Source: Streptomyces sp. TG1A-60
Lineage (GTDB): Bacteria; Actinomycetota; Actinomycetes; Streptomycetales; Streptomycetaceae
Direction of reading: 5' to 3'
DNA: 64,000 nt
Assembly (NCBI RefSeq): GCF_037201975.1
Contig: NZ_CP147520.1
Coordinates: 4,836,001-4,900,000, forward strand
In this document: positions 25,928-33,634 of the stretch, one piece after another
How the letters are laid out: each line of letters opens with the position of its first letter
How positions within the stretch are numbered: position 1 is the first letter of the stretch
Made by a program: the position numbers and the translations under genes
The notes under the pieces: model-generated
The model's database searches: none
Seen by the model: only the letters and a program-made list of their open reading frames with translations
Told to the model about the DNA's origin: nothing

Positions 25928-26688
25928 GTGGGCGCGGGTCACGCCCACAAGCTCTACCGGCACGCGCACTCGCCCGTCCACGCCCTGCCGCCGCACACCA
26001 AACTCGCGGCCGTCTTCGCCTTCGTGGTGGTCGTGGTGTCGACGCCACGCGAGGCGATGTGGGCGTTCGGGCTGTACGCCGTGCTGCTGGGCGTCGTCGC
26101 CCACGTGGCCCGCGTCCCCGCCGGATTCCTGCTCCGGCGGCTGCTGATCGAGATCCCGTTCGTCGCCTTCGCCGTGCTGATGCCGTTCGTGGCACAGGGC
26201 GAGCGGGTCGAGGTCCTGGGCATGTCGCTGAGCGTCAGCGGGCTGTGGGGCGCCTGGAACGTCCTCGCCAAGGGCACCCTCGGCGTCGCCGCCTCCGTCC
26301 TCCTCGCCGCCACCACCGAACTCCGCGAACTCCTCCTCGGCCTCCAACGCCTCAGACTGCCGCCTCTGCTCGTCCAGATCGCGTCTTTCATGATCCGGTA
26401 CGGGGACGTGATCAGCGAGGAGATGCGGCGGATGCGGATCGCGCGCGAGTCACGCGGCTTCGAGGCGAGCGGCGTACGGCACTGGGGGGTGCTCGCCAAG
26501 TCGGCCGGTGCGCTGTTCATCCGCTCGTACGAGCGGGGGAGCGCGTCCATCTGGCCATGATCAGCCGGGGGTACGCCGGTGCCATGCCCGTCATCGACGA
26601 GGTGACCGCGTCCCGGGCACAGTGGTCGTACGCCTTCGCCCTCCCGGTCGCCGCGCTCGTCGTCTGTCTGCTGGGATGGACCCTGTGA
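25928..26688 (+). pseudogene. nikQ: ECF transporter Q (transmembrane) subunit, one-base frameshift
   Basis: The GTG start lies one base after the M-N stop. The frame encodes a CbiQ-type permease with hydrophobic segments and the coupling region (MRRMRIARESRGFEAS) that contacts the ATPase. At about 26533-26539, in a G run, the frame shifts: the first frame ends SASIWP, while the next frame continues with the expected family sequence ERVHLAMISRGYAGAMPVID and ends GWTL. Adding one G restores 254 codons. Since the flanking subunits are intact, a sequencing error is at least as likely as a true mutation. If real, the transporter would lack its last helix. Confidence 0.82.
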
Positions 26689-27485
26689 CCGTGTCCAAGG
26701 AAGTCGTGCCCCCGTCCCTCGACCCTCCGTCCCTCGACCCTCCGTCCCTCGACGTCGCCGGGCTGGCCTTCGCGTACCCCGACGGCCACCAGGCCCTCTT
26801 CGGCGTCGACTTCACGATCGGGCGCGGCGAGCGGGTCGCCCTGCTCGGGCCGAACGGCGCCGGCAAGACCACCCTCGTCCTGCACCTCAACGGCATCCTC
26901 ACCGGCGGCGCGGGCACGGTGACCGTCGCCGGACTGTCCGTCGGCAGGCGGCACATGGCCGAGATCCGGCGGAAGGTCGGCATCGTCTTCCAGGACCCCG
27001 ACGACCAGCTCTTCATGCCGACCGTGCGGGAGGACGTGGCCTTCGGCCCGGCCGCCGCGGGGCTGAAGGGGGCCGAGCTGGAGGACCGGGTGGACCGGGC
27101 CCTCGAACAGGTCGGCATGGCGGAGTTCAGGGAACGGCCGCCCCACCACCTCTCCTTCGGGCAGCGCCGCCGGGTCGCCGTGGCGACCGTCCTCGCCATG
27201 GAGCCCGAGATCCTCGTCCTCGACGAGCCGTCCTCCAACCTCGACCCCGCCTCCCGCCGTGAACTCGCCGACATCCTGCGGTCGTTGGACGTCACCGTCC
27301 TCATGGTCACGCACGACCTGCCGTACGCCCTCGAACTGTGCCCCCGCGCCCTGATCCTCAGCGAGGGCGTCATCGCGGCCGACGGCGCGACCGGCGCACT
27401 CCTCGCCGACGACCGGCTGATGCGGGCCCACCGGCTGGAGCTGCCGTTCGGATTCGATCCGCGATCGGTCACCACGGGGCGCTGA
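26676..27485 (+). CDS. nikO: ECF transporter ATPase, O subunit
   Basis: A 269-residue ABC ATPase with Walker A GPNGAGKTT, Q-loop FQDPDDQLFMPT (characteristic of CbiO/EcfA), signature LSFGQRRRVAVA, Walker B ILVLDEPSSNLDP and H-loop MVTHDLPYA. The signature begins SFGQ rather than SGGQ, which is tolerated in CbiO proteins. The start at 26676 overlaps the Q gene by 13 bases; the alternative GTG at 26688 would be coupled to its stop. Residues about 13-26 repeat PPSLD three times from a 15-base tandem repeat. It powers nickel or cobalt import with the two upstream subunits. Confidence 0.9.
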   Translation: MDPVTVSKEVVPPSLDPPSLDPPSLDVAGLAFAYPDGHQALFGVDFTIGRGERVALLGPNGAGKTTLVLHLNGILTGGAGTVTVAGLSVGRRHMAEIRRKVGIVFQDPDDQLFMPTVREDVAFGPAAAGLKGAELEDRVDRALEQVGMAEFRERPPHHLSFGQRRRVAVATVLAMEPEILVLDEPSSNLDPASRRELADILRSLDVTVLMVTHDLPYALELCPRALILSEGVIAADGATGALLADDRLMRAHRLELPFGFDPRSVTTGR

Positions 27486-27588
27486 CGGGCTCCGGGGCGT
27501 CCGCCGGTGATCACACACGGTCGCACGTCATCGCAAGGCGTCGGAAGCCGTCGACTGCCGGTACCCCGGGACGCCGCACCGCCCGTCC

Positions 27589-28068
27589 GTGAGAATGGGG
27601 CGCGTGACGAAACAAGAGGACGCCGCGTGGGACGGTTCGCTGCTCCTCGACGAGCAGTTGTGCTTCGCGCTGTACGCGGCCCAGCGCGCGGTCACCGCCG
27701 CGTACCGCCCGCTGCTCGACGAGCTCGGGCTCACCTACCCGCAGTACCTGGTCATGCTCTGCCTCTGGGAGCGCGGCGAGACCACCGTCAAGGAACTGGC
27801 GGGCGCCCTGCGGCTCGACTACGGCACCGTCTCGCCGCTGCTGAAACGGCTGGAGTCGGCGGGGTTGCTGCGCCGGGAGCGGTCGGCGCGGGACGAGCGC
27901 TCGGTGCGGGTCGTGCTCACCGGGCGCGGCGAACAGCTCCGGGACCGCGCGGCGGCCGTCCCCGCCACCCTCGCCGCCGCGACCGGTCTGCGCGGCCCCG
28001 AGGCGGGCCGGCTGCGTGAGGAGCTGTGGCAGCTCGCGGCGCGGGCGACGAAGGCGGCGGGGCGCTGA
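27589..28068 (+). CDS. ohrR: MarR-family organic peroxide sensor OhrR
   Basis: This 159-residue MarR protein carries the OhrR reactive cysteine in LLDEQLCFALYAAQRA (near residue 25), the winged helix TTVKELAGALRLDYGTVSPL, and DERSVRVVLT in the wing. OhrR is oxidised at this cysteine by organic hydroperoxides and then releases DNA. No second conserved C-terminal cysteine is evident, so it is a one-Cys type. The start may be GTG 27589, ATG 27595 or GTG 27604. The downstream gene is ohr, its usual target. Confidence 0.87.
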   Translation: MRMGRVTKQEDAAWDGSLLLDEQLCFALYAAQRAVTAAYRPLLDELGLTYPQYLVMLCLWERGETTVKELAGALRLDYGTVSPLLKRLESAGLLRRERSARDERSVRVVLTGRGEQLRDRAAAVPATLAAATGLRGPEAGRLREELWQLAARATKAAGR

Positions 28069-28125
28069 CGGGCGGCCGGTGACCGGGGCCCGCTCAGGGT
28101 GATTCGGTGACCTTGCGTTACCCAT

Positions 28126-28146
28126 GGTTACTACCCCCGGGTAACC
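28126..28146. promoter_or_regulatory. possible OhrR operator before ohr
   Basis: GGTTAC-N9-GTAACC (28126-28131 and 28141-28146) is an inverted repeat in the 170-base ohrR-ohr gap, with a further GTTAC copy at 28117. It is a reasonable OhrR site, but it does not match the Bacillus-type consensus. Confidence 0.35.
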
Positions 28147-28238
28147 GCGTACGCTCTACCAGTCGGTACCTTGTGCGCGATGTATTCGTGCGCGCCTGTC
28201 CTGGGAGGCCCGCGCCCGTCCTGGGGGAGGCCAAGGCA

Positions 28239-28697
28239 ATGACCGACGACGCAGCTGTGGAGACCCGCACCGACACGCGGCCGACGAAGATCATGTACGT
28301 CGCCGAGGCCACGGCGCACGGCGGCCGGGACGGCTACATCACCAGCCAGGACGGCCGGATCGACCTCAAGGCCGCGATGCCGCCGGAGCTGGGCGGCGAC
28401 GGCGACGGCACCAACCCGGAGCAGCTGTTCGCCGCCGGGTACAGCTCCTGCTTCCACAACGCGCTGGTGCTCGTCGGCCGCCGCCAGGGCTACGACCTGA
28501 CCGGCTCCACCGTCGCCGCGAAGGTCGGCATCGGCCCCAACAAGCAGCGCGGCTACGGCCTCGCCGTCGCCCTCAGCGTCTCCCTCCCGGTCATCGACCA
28601 GGACATCGCGGCCAAGCTCGTCGACGCGGCCCACCATGTCTGCCCGTACTCGAACGCGACCCGCGACAACATCGAGGTCACGATCCTGCTGGGCTGA
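28239..28697 (+). CDS. ohr: organic hydroperoxide resistance protein (Ohr/OsmC family)
   Basis: A 152-residue thiol peroxidase. The two redox cysteines appear in FAAGYSSCFHNALVLV and HHVCPYSNATRDN, and the N-terminal region MYVAEATAHGGRDGYITSQD is typical of Ohr. It reduces fatty-acid and other organic hydroperoxides using lipoylated or thiol reductants in the cytoplasm. The ATG at 28239 has GGGGAGG upstream; a longer frame from 28107 covers the operator region and is unlikely. Confidence 0.92.
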   Translation: MTDDAAVETRTDTRPTKIMYVAEATAHGGRDGYITSQDGRIDLKAAMPPELGGDGDGTNPEQLFAAGYSSCFHNALVLVGRRQGYDLTGSTVAAKVGIGPNKQRGYGLAVALSVSLPVIDQDIAAKLVDAAHHVCPYSNATRDNIEVTILLG

Positions 28698-28770
28698 GCA
28701 CCCGAGGAATCATCGGACTCCGAGCGGGTGTCGCACCCATGGCCGCACAACGGACGACGAGGAGACCGCG

Positions 28771-28872
28771 TTACGCGTGCCGCAGACGCTGCTCGCGGAC
28801 GTACGTGGCGACACGGAGGCCCTCGGTCTGGAAGAGGTGGTTGAGGTGGCTGCGCGAGATCAGCACAGGGCT
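28771..28872 (-). pseudogene. C-terminal fragment of an AraC-family regulator
   Basis: On the minus strand 33 codons before a TAA read SPVLISRSHLNHLFQTEGLR then VATYVREQRLRHA. This is the start of an AraC-type DNA-binding domain: the recognition helix, then the linker helix. Everything upstream in frame looks non-coding, and the second helix-turn-helix is cut off. It is a remnant. Confidence 0.5.
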
Positions 28873-29006
28873 GGACCCGGGCGGCCTGGGCACCTGCCCC
28901 TGCCACCGGGGCGGCACGACTGCCCGCAGCTCGGACGGCCCGCGATTCGGGCTGTCCGCGACTGGGGCGGTCCGGTAGCGGCTGCGAGCCGGTCGTGCCG
29001 CCGTTC

Positions 29007-29282
29007 TCAGAGCGCTATCGGGTGGGACGTCCTGCCCGATGCCTCGTCTATCTCGTCATGGGCCTTGGTGAGGAGCTTCATGGCGAGCTCGTTCAGGGCC
29101 CTCGCGCCGGCTATCTCCTCGCCGACCCGGGGCTGATTGGAGTCGGTGTGGTGACGGCTGGCGTAGCCGTTGGCGCGTATCTCCTTCCCGTCGGGGAGTC
29201 GCACGAGGGCGGCTGCCCGGGTGCGCTGCTCGTCCTCCTGGAACTCCAGCTCGATGTGCCATCCGACAACGGTCTTCATCAT
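29007..29282 (-). CDS. DUF1876 domain protein
   Basis: A 91-residue protein beginning MMKTVVGWHIELEFQEDEQR, then ALVRLPDGKEIRANGYASRH and a C-terminal helix ALNELAMKLLTKAHDEIDEA. This matches DUF1876, a short actinobacterial family resembling double-stranded RNA-binding folds; no function is established. The start ATG at 29282 has GGAGG eight bases upstream, so the longer frame from 29339 is not used. It stands alone. Confidence 0.82.
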   Translation of the reverse strand: MMKTVVGWHIELEFQEDEQRTRAAALVRLPDGKEIRANGYASRHHTDSNQPRVGEEIAGARALNELAMKLLTKAHDEIDEASGRTSHPIAL

Positions 29283-29361
29283 GACGATCACCTCCGGAAC
29301 CCCTCTTTCCAGAGTGCTCCTCCACGCCCGCCGACGCACGGCCTGCCCGCCTCTTCACCGC

Positions 29362-29799
29362 TCACCCGGCCAGCAGCATCAGCCCGATCCCCGCCACCAG
29401 CAGCCCCGCCGCCATGATCCGCGGCATCCCGAACCGTTCCTTGAAGAACACCGCACCGATGGCCGCACCCACGACAACCGACGACTCCCGCAGAGCCGCG
29501 ACGGGGGCCAGCTCCGCCCTCGTCCGGGCCCACAGAACCAGTCCGTACGCCGCCACGGACAGCGCGGCGCCGAGGAGGCCCACGGTGGCGAACGGCCGGA
29601 GCCACGCGACCGTCCCGCCGCGCCGGCAGATCTCGCCCAACTCGCAGCCGATCGCGGCGGCTGCCTCGGCCGCCGTCCGCGTGGCCTCCGGGAACCGGCG
29701 GATCTTGGCGTGCAGTTCGCCCAGGCCCAGCGCGGCCAGCGCCTCGGCGAAACGGGGATGGGCCGCGGAGCCCTCGGTGTCCTGCGCGACGTCGCTCAT
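29362..29799 (-). CDS. chimera: YbaK-type N-terminus fused to EamA transporter C-terminus
   Basis: The 145-residue frame joins two unrelated families. Residues about 10-58 (PRFAEALAALGLGELHAKIR, then RFPEATRTAAEAAAAIGCEL) are the start of a YbaK/EbsC aminoacyl-tRNA editing-type protein. From about residue 60 (VAWLRPFATVGLLGAALSVA) to the end it is the last three helices of an EamA drug/metabolite exporter, including APVAALRESSVVVGA and FFKERFG. Neither domain is complete, so the product is probably inactive. An internal deletion between two adjacent genes, keeping the frame, is the simplest origin. The start is the ATG at 29799 (MSDVAQD). Confidence 0.75.
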   Translation of the reverse strand: MSDVAQDTEGSAAHPRFAEALAALGLGELHAKIRRFPEATRTAAEAAAAIGCELGEICRRGGTVAWLRPFATVGLLGAALSVAAYGLVLWARTRAELAPVAALRESSVVVGAAIGAVFFKERFGMPRIMAAGLLVAGIGLMLLAG

Positions 29800-29907
29800 G
29801 CCCGGCACGCTAGCGGCGCGTGTACCGGCCACGCGACCGGGTTGTCCCCTCGCGGAGGCTCTTGAGGTACGCCGCTCAGCCCGGCTGCCCGCTCTGGGCC
29901 GCGCCGC

Positions 29908-31659
29908 TCAGCCCCCGCTGCCCGCCTTCAGAAGGGCTGCCACGATCGGGCCCGCCGACTCGCTGCCGTGGCCGCCCTGTTGGACGACTCCGGCGGAGGC
30001 GAGGTCGCCCTTCCAGGCGGTGAACCAGCCGTTGGCCTGCTTCTGGCCGTCGACCTCGGCGGAGCCGGTCTTGGCGCCGTAGTCGGGGCCGAGGCCCGCC
30101 ATCGCCTCGGCCGCCGTACCGGCCGCGGCGGTGTACCGGAGGAGTTCGCGCAGCTGGGACCGCACGGTGGACGACATGGGCCGGGGGGCGGTGGCGAGGG
30201 TGCGGCCGTCGACCGACGCGGGGACGAGATAGGGCTGCTTGAAGACGCCCGTCTTGGCCGTGGAGACCACCGACGCCATGTTCAGCGGGTTCATCCGCAC
30301 CCCGCCCTGGCCGATCAGCGAGGCCGCCATCGGGGCGTCGCTCTGCACCGGCACCGAACCGTCGAAGCTGGACACCCCGATGGCCCAGTTGTTCAGGCCG
30401 AGCCCGAAGACCTGCTGGGCCTCCAGGGTCAGGGAGTTGTCGTCCAGCTCCTTCGCCTGGGAGATGAAGGCGGTGTTGCAGGAGCGCGCGAAGCTCGCCT
30501 TGAACGTCCCGTTCTCGATCTCGAACTTGTCGTCGTTCCGGAACTTCCAGCCGCCGTACGACGAGTACTTGGGGCACGGGTGGACCTTGTCCGCCGAGGC
30601 CAGGCCCTTGTCGATGAGCAGAGCCGACGACACGATCTTCATCGTGGAGCCGGGGGCGAGGGAGCCCTGGAAGGCCACGTTGAAGCTGCCGGAGTTCGCC
30701 GCGGCCAGGATCTCGCCGGTCGAGGGGCGCATCACGACCACCGACGCCCGCTTCGTGGCCTTCACCTGCTCCTCGGCGGCGGCCTGGAGTGACGGGTCGA
30801 GCGTCGTCTTCAGCTCGCCCGGCGTGCCCTCGCTCAGCTCCAGCAGCGTCTTGTCGGCGGCCTTCTCCTCCTGCTCGGAGCCGGCGGACTTCTCGTCCTC
30901 AGCGGGCTTCCCGGAGGCCGTGGACTTCTCGTCCGCCTCGTCCTTCGCCGGGTCCGCCCGCACGATCCGCAGTTCGACGCCCGCCTTGCCGCCCGCCTTC
31001 TTGCCGTACTTCTCCCGCAGGCCGTCCAGCACCGAGCCCAGCGACGCGTACTTCTCCGTCGTCAGCTCGCCGCCGTCCCGGTCGAGGGCCTTCACCGGAG
31101 GCGTGCCGGCCTCGCCGGTCACCAGGCGGTCACCCTCGTCGAGGTCGGGGTGGACGACGGACGGCCGCCAGCCGACGACCGGTTCGCCGTCCTTCTCCGC
31201 CCGTACGACGGTGAGGGCGGACGTGTACGTGAGGGGCTTGTCCGTGCCCTTGTAGGACACCGTGCCCTTCACCGAGAACGTCACCTCGTCGCCCGCGCGC
31301 TTGCCACGGGTGAGGGTGACGTCCGTGATGTGGGCGTCCTTGGTGAAGCCGGTCAGCGCGGCCCTCGCGGCGGCCGGGTCGTCCGTGGCGGCGGCGGCCT
31401 CGGCGGCGGTGCCCTTCTGCCAGGCGGTGAGGAAGGCGGTCGCGGCCGTACGGACCTCGCCGGCGGACAGCGGCCCGCTCTTCACGGCCTTGGCGCCGGC
31501 CGAACCGTCCTCGGCCGCCGCGCCGCCGCCGAACACCGTGTACACGGCGAACGCGCCGCCCCCGAGGGCCGCGACGGCCAGGCCGCCCAGCACGAGGGGC
31601 CGTCGTGACCTGCCCGACGCCGAGGTCTTCCGCTCGTCGACACGCCTTCTCTTACCCAC
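29908..31659 (-). CDS. class B penicillin-binding protein (transpeptidase)
   Basis: A 583-residue protein with one N-terminal membrane helix (residues about 22-42), an NTF2-like MecA_N domain (about 60-170), a dimerisation segment with a charged Lys/Glu/Ser insert (about 240-280), and a transpeptidase domain. The catalytic motifs are GSTMK near 336, SCN near 396 and KTG near 531. It cross-links peptidoglycan outside the membrane. The GTG start has GAAGGT upstream. It lies 161 bases after a second, clearly homologous protein (31821-33449), and both resemble the paired accessory penicillin-binding proteins of Streptomyces. The MecA_N domain is shared with low-affinity, beta-lactam-tolerant enzymes. 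Confidence 0.9.
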   Translation of the reverse strand: MGKRRRVDERKTSASGRSRRPLVLGGLAVAALGGGAFAVYTVFGGGAAAEDGSAGAKAVKSGPLSAGEVRTAATAFLTAWQKGTAAEAAAATDDPAAARAALTGFTKDAHITDVTLTRGKRAGDEVTFSVKGTVSYKGTDKPLTYTSALTVVRAEKDGEPVVGWRPSVVHPDLDEGDRLVTGEAGTPPVKALDRDGGELTTEKYASLGSVLDGLREKYGKKAGGKAGVELRIVRADPAKDEADEKSTASGKPAEDEKSAGSEQEEKAADKTLLELSEGTPGELKTTLDPSLQAAAEEQVKATKRASVVVMRPSTGEILAAANSGSFNVAFQGSLAPGSTMKIVSSALLIDKGLASADKVHPCPKYSSYGGWKFRNDDKFEIENGTFKASFARSCNTAFISQAKELDDNSLTLEAQQVFGLGLNNWAIGVSSFDGSVPVQSDAPMAASLIGQGGVRMNPLNMASVVSTAKTGVFKQPYLVPASVDGRTLATAPRPMSSTVRSQLRELLRYTAAAGTAAEAMAGLGPDYGAKTGSAEVDGQKQANGWFTAWKGDLASAGVVQQGGHGSESAGPIVAALLKAGSGG

Positions 31660-31765
31660 GCTCTTGACCTTCCGCTGCCCCCGGCTGCCTCTCGTCCCTC
31701 AACGAGAACCCCCACACTAGAGTCCCGCGGATCACTCCGTGGGTTCGGGACGAGAGTTCGCCCGC

Positions 31766-31806
31766 GGGTGGGTGGGGGCTGGTCGCGCGGTTCCCGCGCC
31801 CCTACG
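31766..31806. repeat. copy of an interspersed intergenic repeat
   Basis: GGGGGCTGGTCGCGCGGTTC followed by CCGCGCCCCT. It lies between the two penicillin-binding protein genes. The core GCGCGG-TTC-CCGCGC can form a hairpin. Confidence 0.6.
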
Positions 31807-31820
31807 GCGTCACCCGGAAC

Positions 31821-33449
31821 TCACCCACTCGCTCGCAGCACATCCACCACCATCGGCCCGGCGGCCTCACCCCCACGGCCACCGCCCTCCGACATCGCCG
31901 CCGCGGCCACATCCCCGCTGAAGCCGGTGAACCAACTGTCCGCCACAGCCTGCCCGTCGATCTCCGCGGACCCGGTCTTCGCCCCGATGTCCCCACCGAG
32001 CCTCGACATGACGCCCGCGGCCGTCCCCCGCGTCGCGGTCAGCCTCATCATCTGCTTCAACTGCGACGCGGTGCCCGCCGACAGCCCCTTCGCCGTCGCC
32101 AGTTCGCGGTCGTCCAGCTCCGGCGACACCAGGTACGGCTGGCGGAACGTGCCCGTGATCGCCGTCGCCGTCACGGACGCCATGTTCAGCGGGTTCATCA
32201 GGACGTCGCCCTGCCCGATCGCGTTGGCGGCCCGGTTCGGCCCGGAGGACGGCGGCACCTTGCCGTCGGTCGAGGGGATGCCCGTCTGCCAGTTGTCGTT
32301 GCCGAGGCCGAATCGTTCCTGGGCCTCGTTCGTCAGCGAGGCGTCGGTCAGCGGCTCCTCGTCGACGAGTTTGATGAAGGCCGTGTTGCAGGACCGCATG
32401 AAGCTGTTGGCGAGGGTGGCGCCCTCGTCGGCCTCCAGGCCCGGCAGGTTCTTGAAGGTCTGGCTCTGCCAGGTGGCCGTGTCGGGGCAGGGGGCGGGAC
32501 CGTTCATGGAGGTCACGCCGTTGTCGATGAGTGTCGCGGCGGTGATGATCTTCATGGTGGAGCCGGGCGGGAGCGCGCCCTGGAAGGCCGCGTTGAAACC
32601 GTCCTCGCGGTTGTTGGCGACCGCCAGCACCTGCCCGGTGCTGGGCTGCAGGGCGACCACGGACGACTCGGGGTATTTCTTGACCGCCTTCTCGGCCGCC
32701 GCCTGCGCCCGCGCGCTGATCGTGGTCCTCAGCTGCCCCGCCCTGCCCTCGGCGAGGGTCAGCAGGGTGGTGTCGCCGGCGTTCGTGGCGGTGTGCCGGA
32801 TGCCCAGTTCGATGCCGGGTGTGCCGCCCGCCTTGTCGCCGTAGCGCTCGCGCAGGGTGTCGATGACCGGCCCGAGGGAGGGGTACTTCTCCTTCGTCAG
32901 CACGGTGTCGTCCCGGCCCACGGCCTCGATGGGCGGCGTCGCCGCCTCACCGGTGAACAGCGAGTCGCCGTCCTTCAGTTCGGGGTGCACGACGGACGGC
33001 TGCCAGTCGACCAGCGCCCGCCCGGTCGTCTTCCCGCGCACGACGGCCAGTTCGCTCTCGTACGCGAGCTTCTTGCTCTCGCCCTGGTACGACACCGTCG
33101 CCGCGACGGAGAACGGGACGGTCCGGCCGCCGGCCCCGGTCGGCTTCCTCGGCTCGATCCGCACGTCGTCGATCCGCGCGGTGTCGACGAAACTGCCGAA
33201 CACCTTCCCCGCGTCCACCGCGTTGTTCGTGTACGACGACGCCGTGACCGCGTCGCCCTTCTCCCAGGCCGCGAAGAACTTCTCCGCCGTCTCCTCGACC
33301 TCGTCACCGCTCGGCGGCCCGCTCCGCTTCTCCGCGCCCGCACCGCTGTCGCTGAGCGCGGTCACGAAGTTGTACCCGCCGTACCCGGCGCCCCCCAGCA
33401 TCGTCGCCAGCACCCCGCCGACTATGGCGACCTTGACCCCCTTGCGCAT
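31821..33449 (-). CDS. class B penicillin-binding protein, paralogue
   Basis: The 542-residue protein has an N-terminal helix (VAIVGGVLATMLGGAGYGGY), a MecA_N/NTF2-like domain (ETAEKFFAAWEKGDAVTASS), and a transpeptidase domain with GSTMK near 296, SCNTAF near 354 and AKTGSAE near 490. It is about 40 residues shorter than its neighbour because the charged insert is missing. The ATG has GGGGAGG nine bases upstream. Both proteins end with a similar glycine-rich segment before the last helix, which supports gene duplication. It should act in peptidoglycan cross-linking, possibly in sporulation or beta-lactam tolerance. Confidence 0.9.
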   Translation of the reverse strand: MRKGVKVAIVGGVLATMLGGAGYGGYNFVTALSDSGAGAEKRSGPPSGDEVEETAEKFFAAWEKGDAVTASSYTNNAVDAGKVFGSFVDTARIDDVRIEPRKPTGAGGRTVPFSVAATVSYQGESKKLAYESELAVVRGKTTGRALVDWQPSVVHPELKDGDSLFTGEAATPPIEAVGRDDTVLTKEKYPSLGPVIDTLRERYGDKAGGTPGIELGIRHTATNAGDTTLLTLAEGRAGQLRTTISARAQAAAEKAVKKYPESSVVALQPSTGQVLAVANNREDGFNAAFQGALPPGSTMKIITAATLIDNGVTSMNGPAPCPDTATWQSQTFKNLPGLEADEGATLANSFMRSCNTAFIKLVDEEPLTDASLTNEAQERFGLGNDNWQTGIPSTDGKVPPSSGPNRAANAIGQGDVLMNPLNMASVTATAITGTFRQPYLVSPELDDRELATAKGLSAGTASQLKQMMRLTATRGTAAGVMSRLGGDIGAKTGSAEIDGQAVADSWFTGFSGDVAAAAMSEGGGRGGEAAGPMVVDVLRASG

Positions 33450-33508
33450 GACCTGATCCTCCCCGTTGCTACCCCGTCATGGCTTTGATCACCGGCTCCC
33501 CAACACTT

Positions 33509-33520
33509 TGAACGCGTTCA
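33509..33520. promoter_or_regulatory. 12-bp palindrome upstream of the penicillin-binding protein gene
   Basis: TGAACGCGTTCA is perfectly palindromic and lies 60 bases before the start codon, within an A+T-richer promoter-like stretch. It is a candidate operator for an unknown regulator. Confidence 0.25.
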
Positions 33521-33634
33521 GAAACCGCTTTCCGGGGCTCACTGTAAACACGGTGAAGCGACGGGCGGGAAAAATGCTCCCTGTGTGTTCCCTGATTGTT
33601 AGGCCGACGGCCCCGGGGAACCGGCTTCAGGCCA

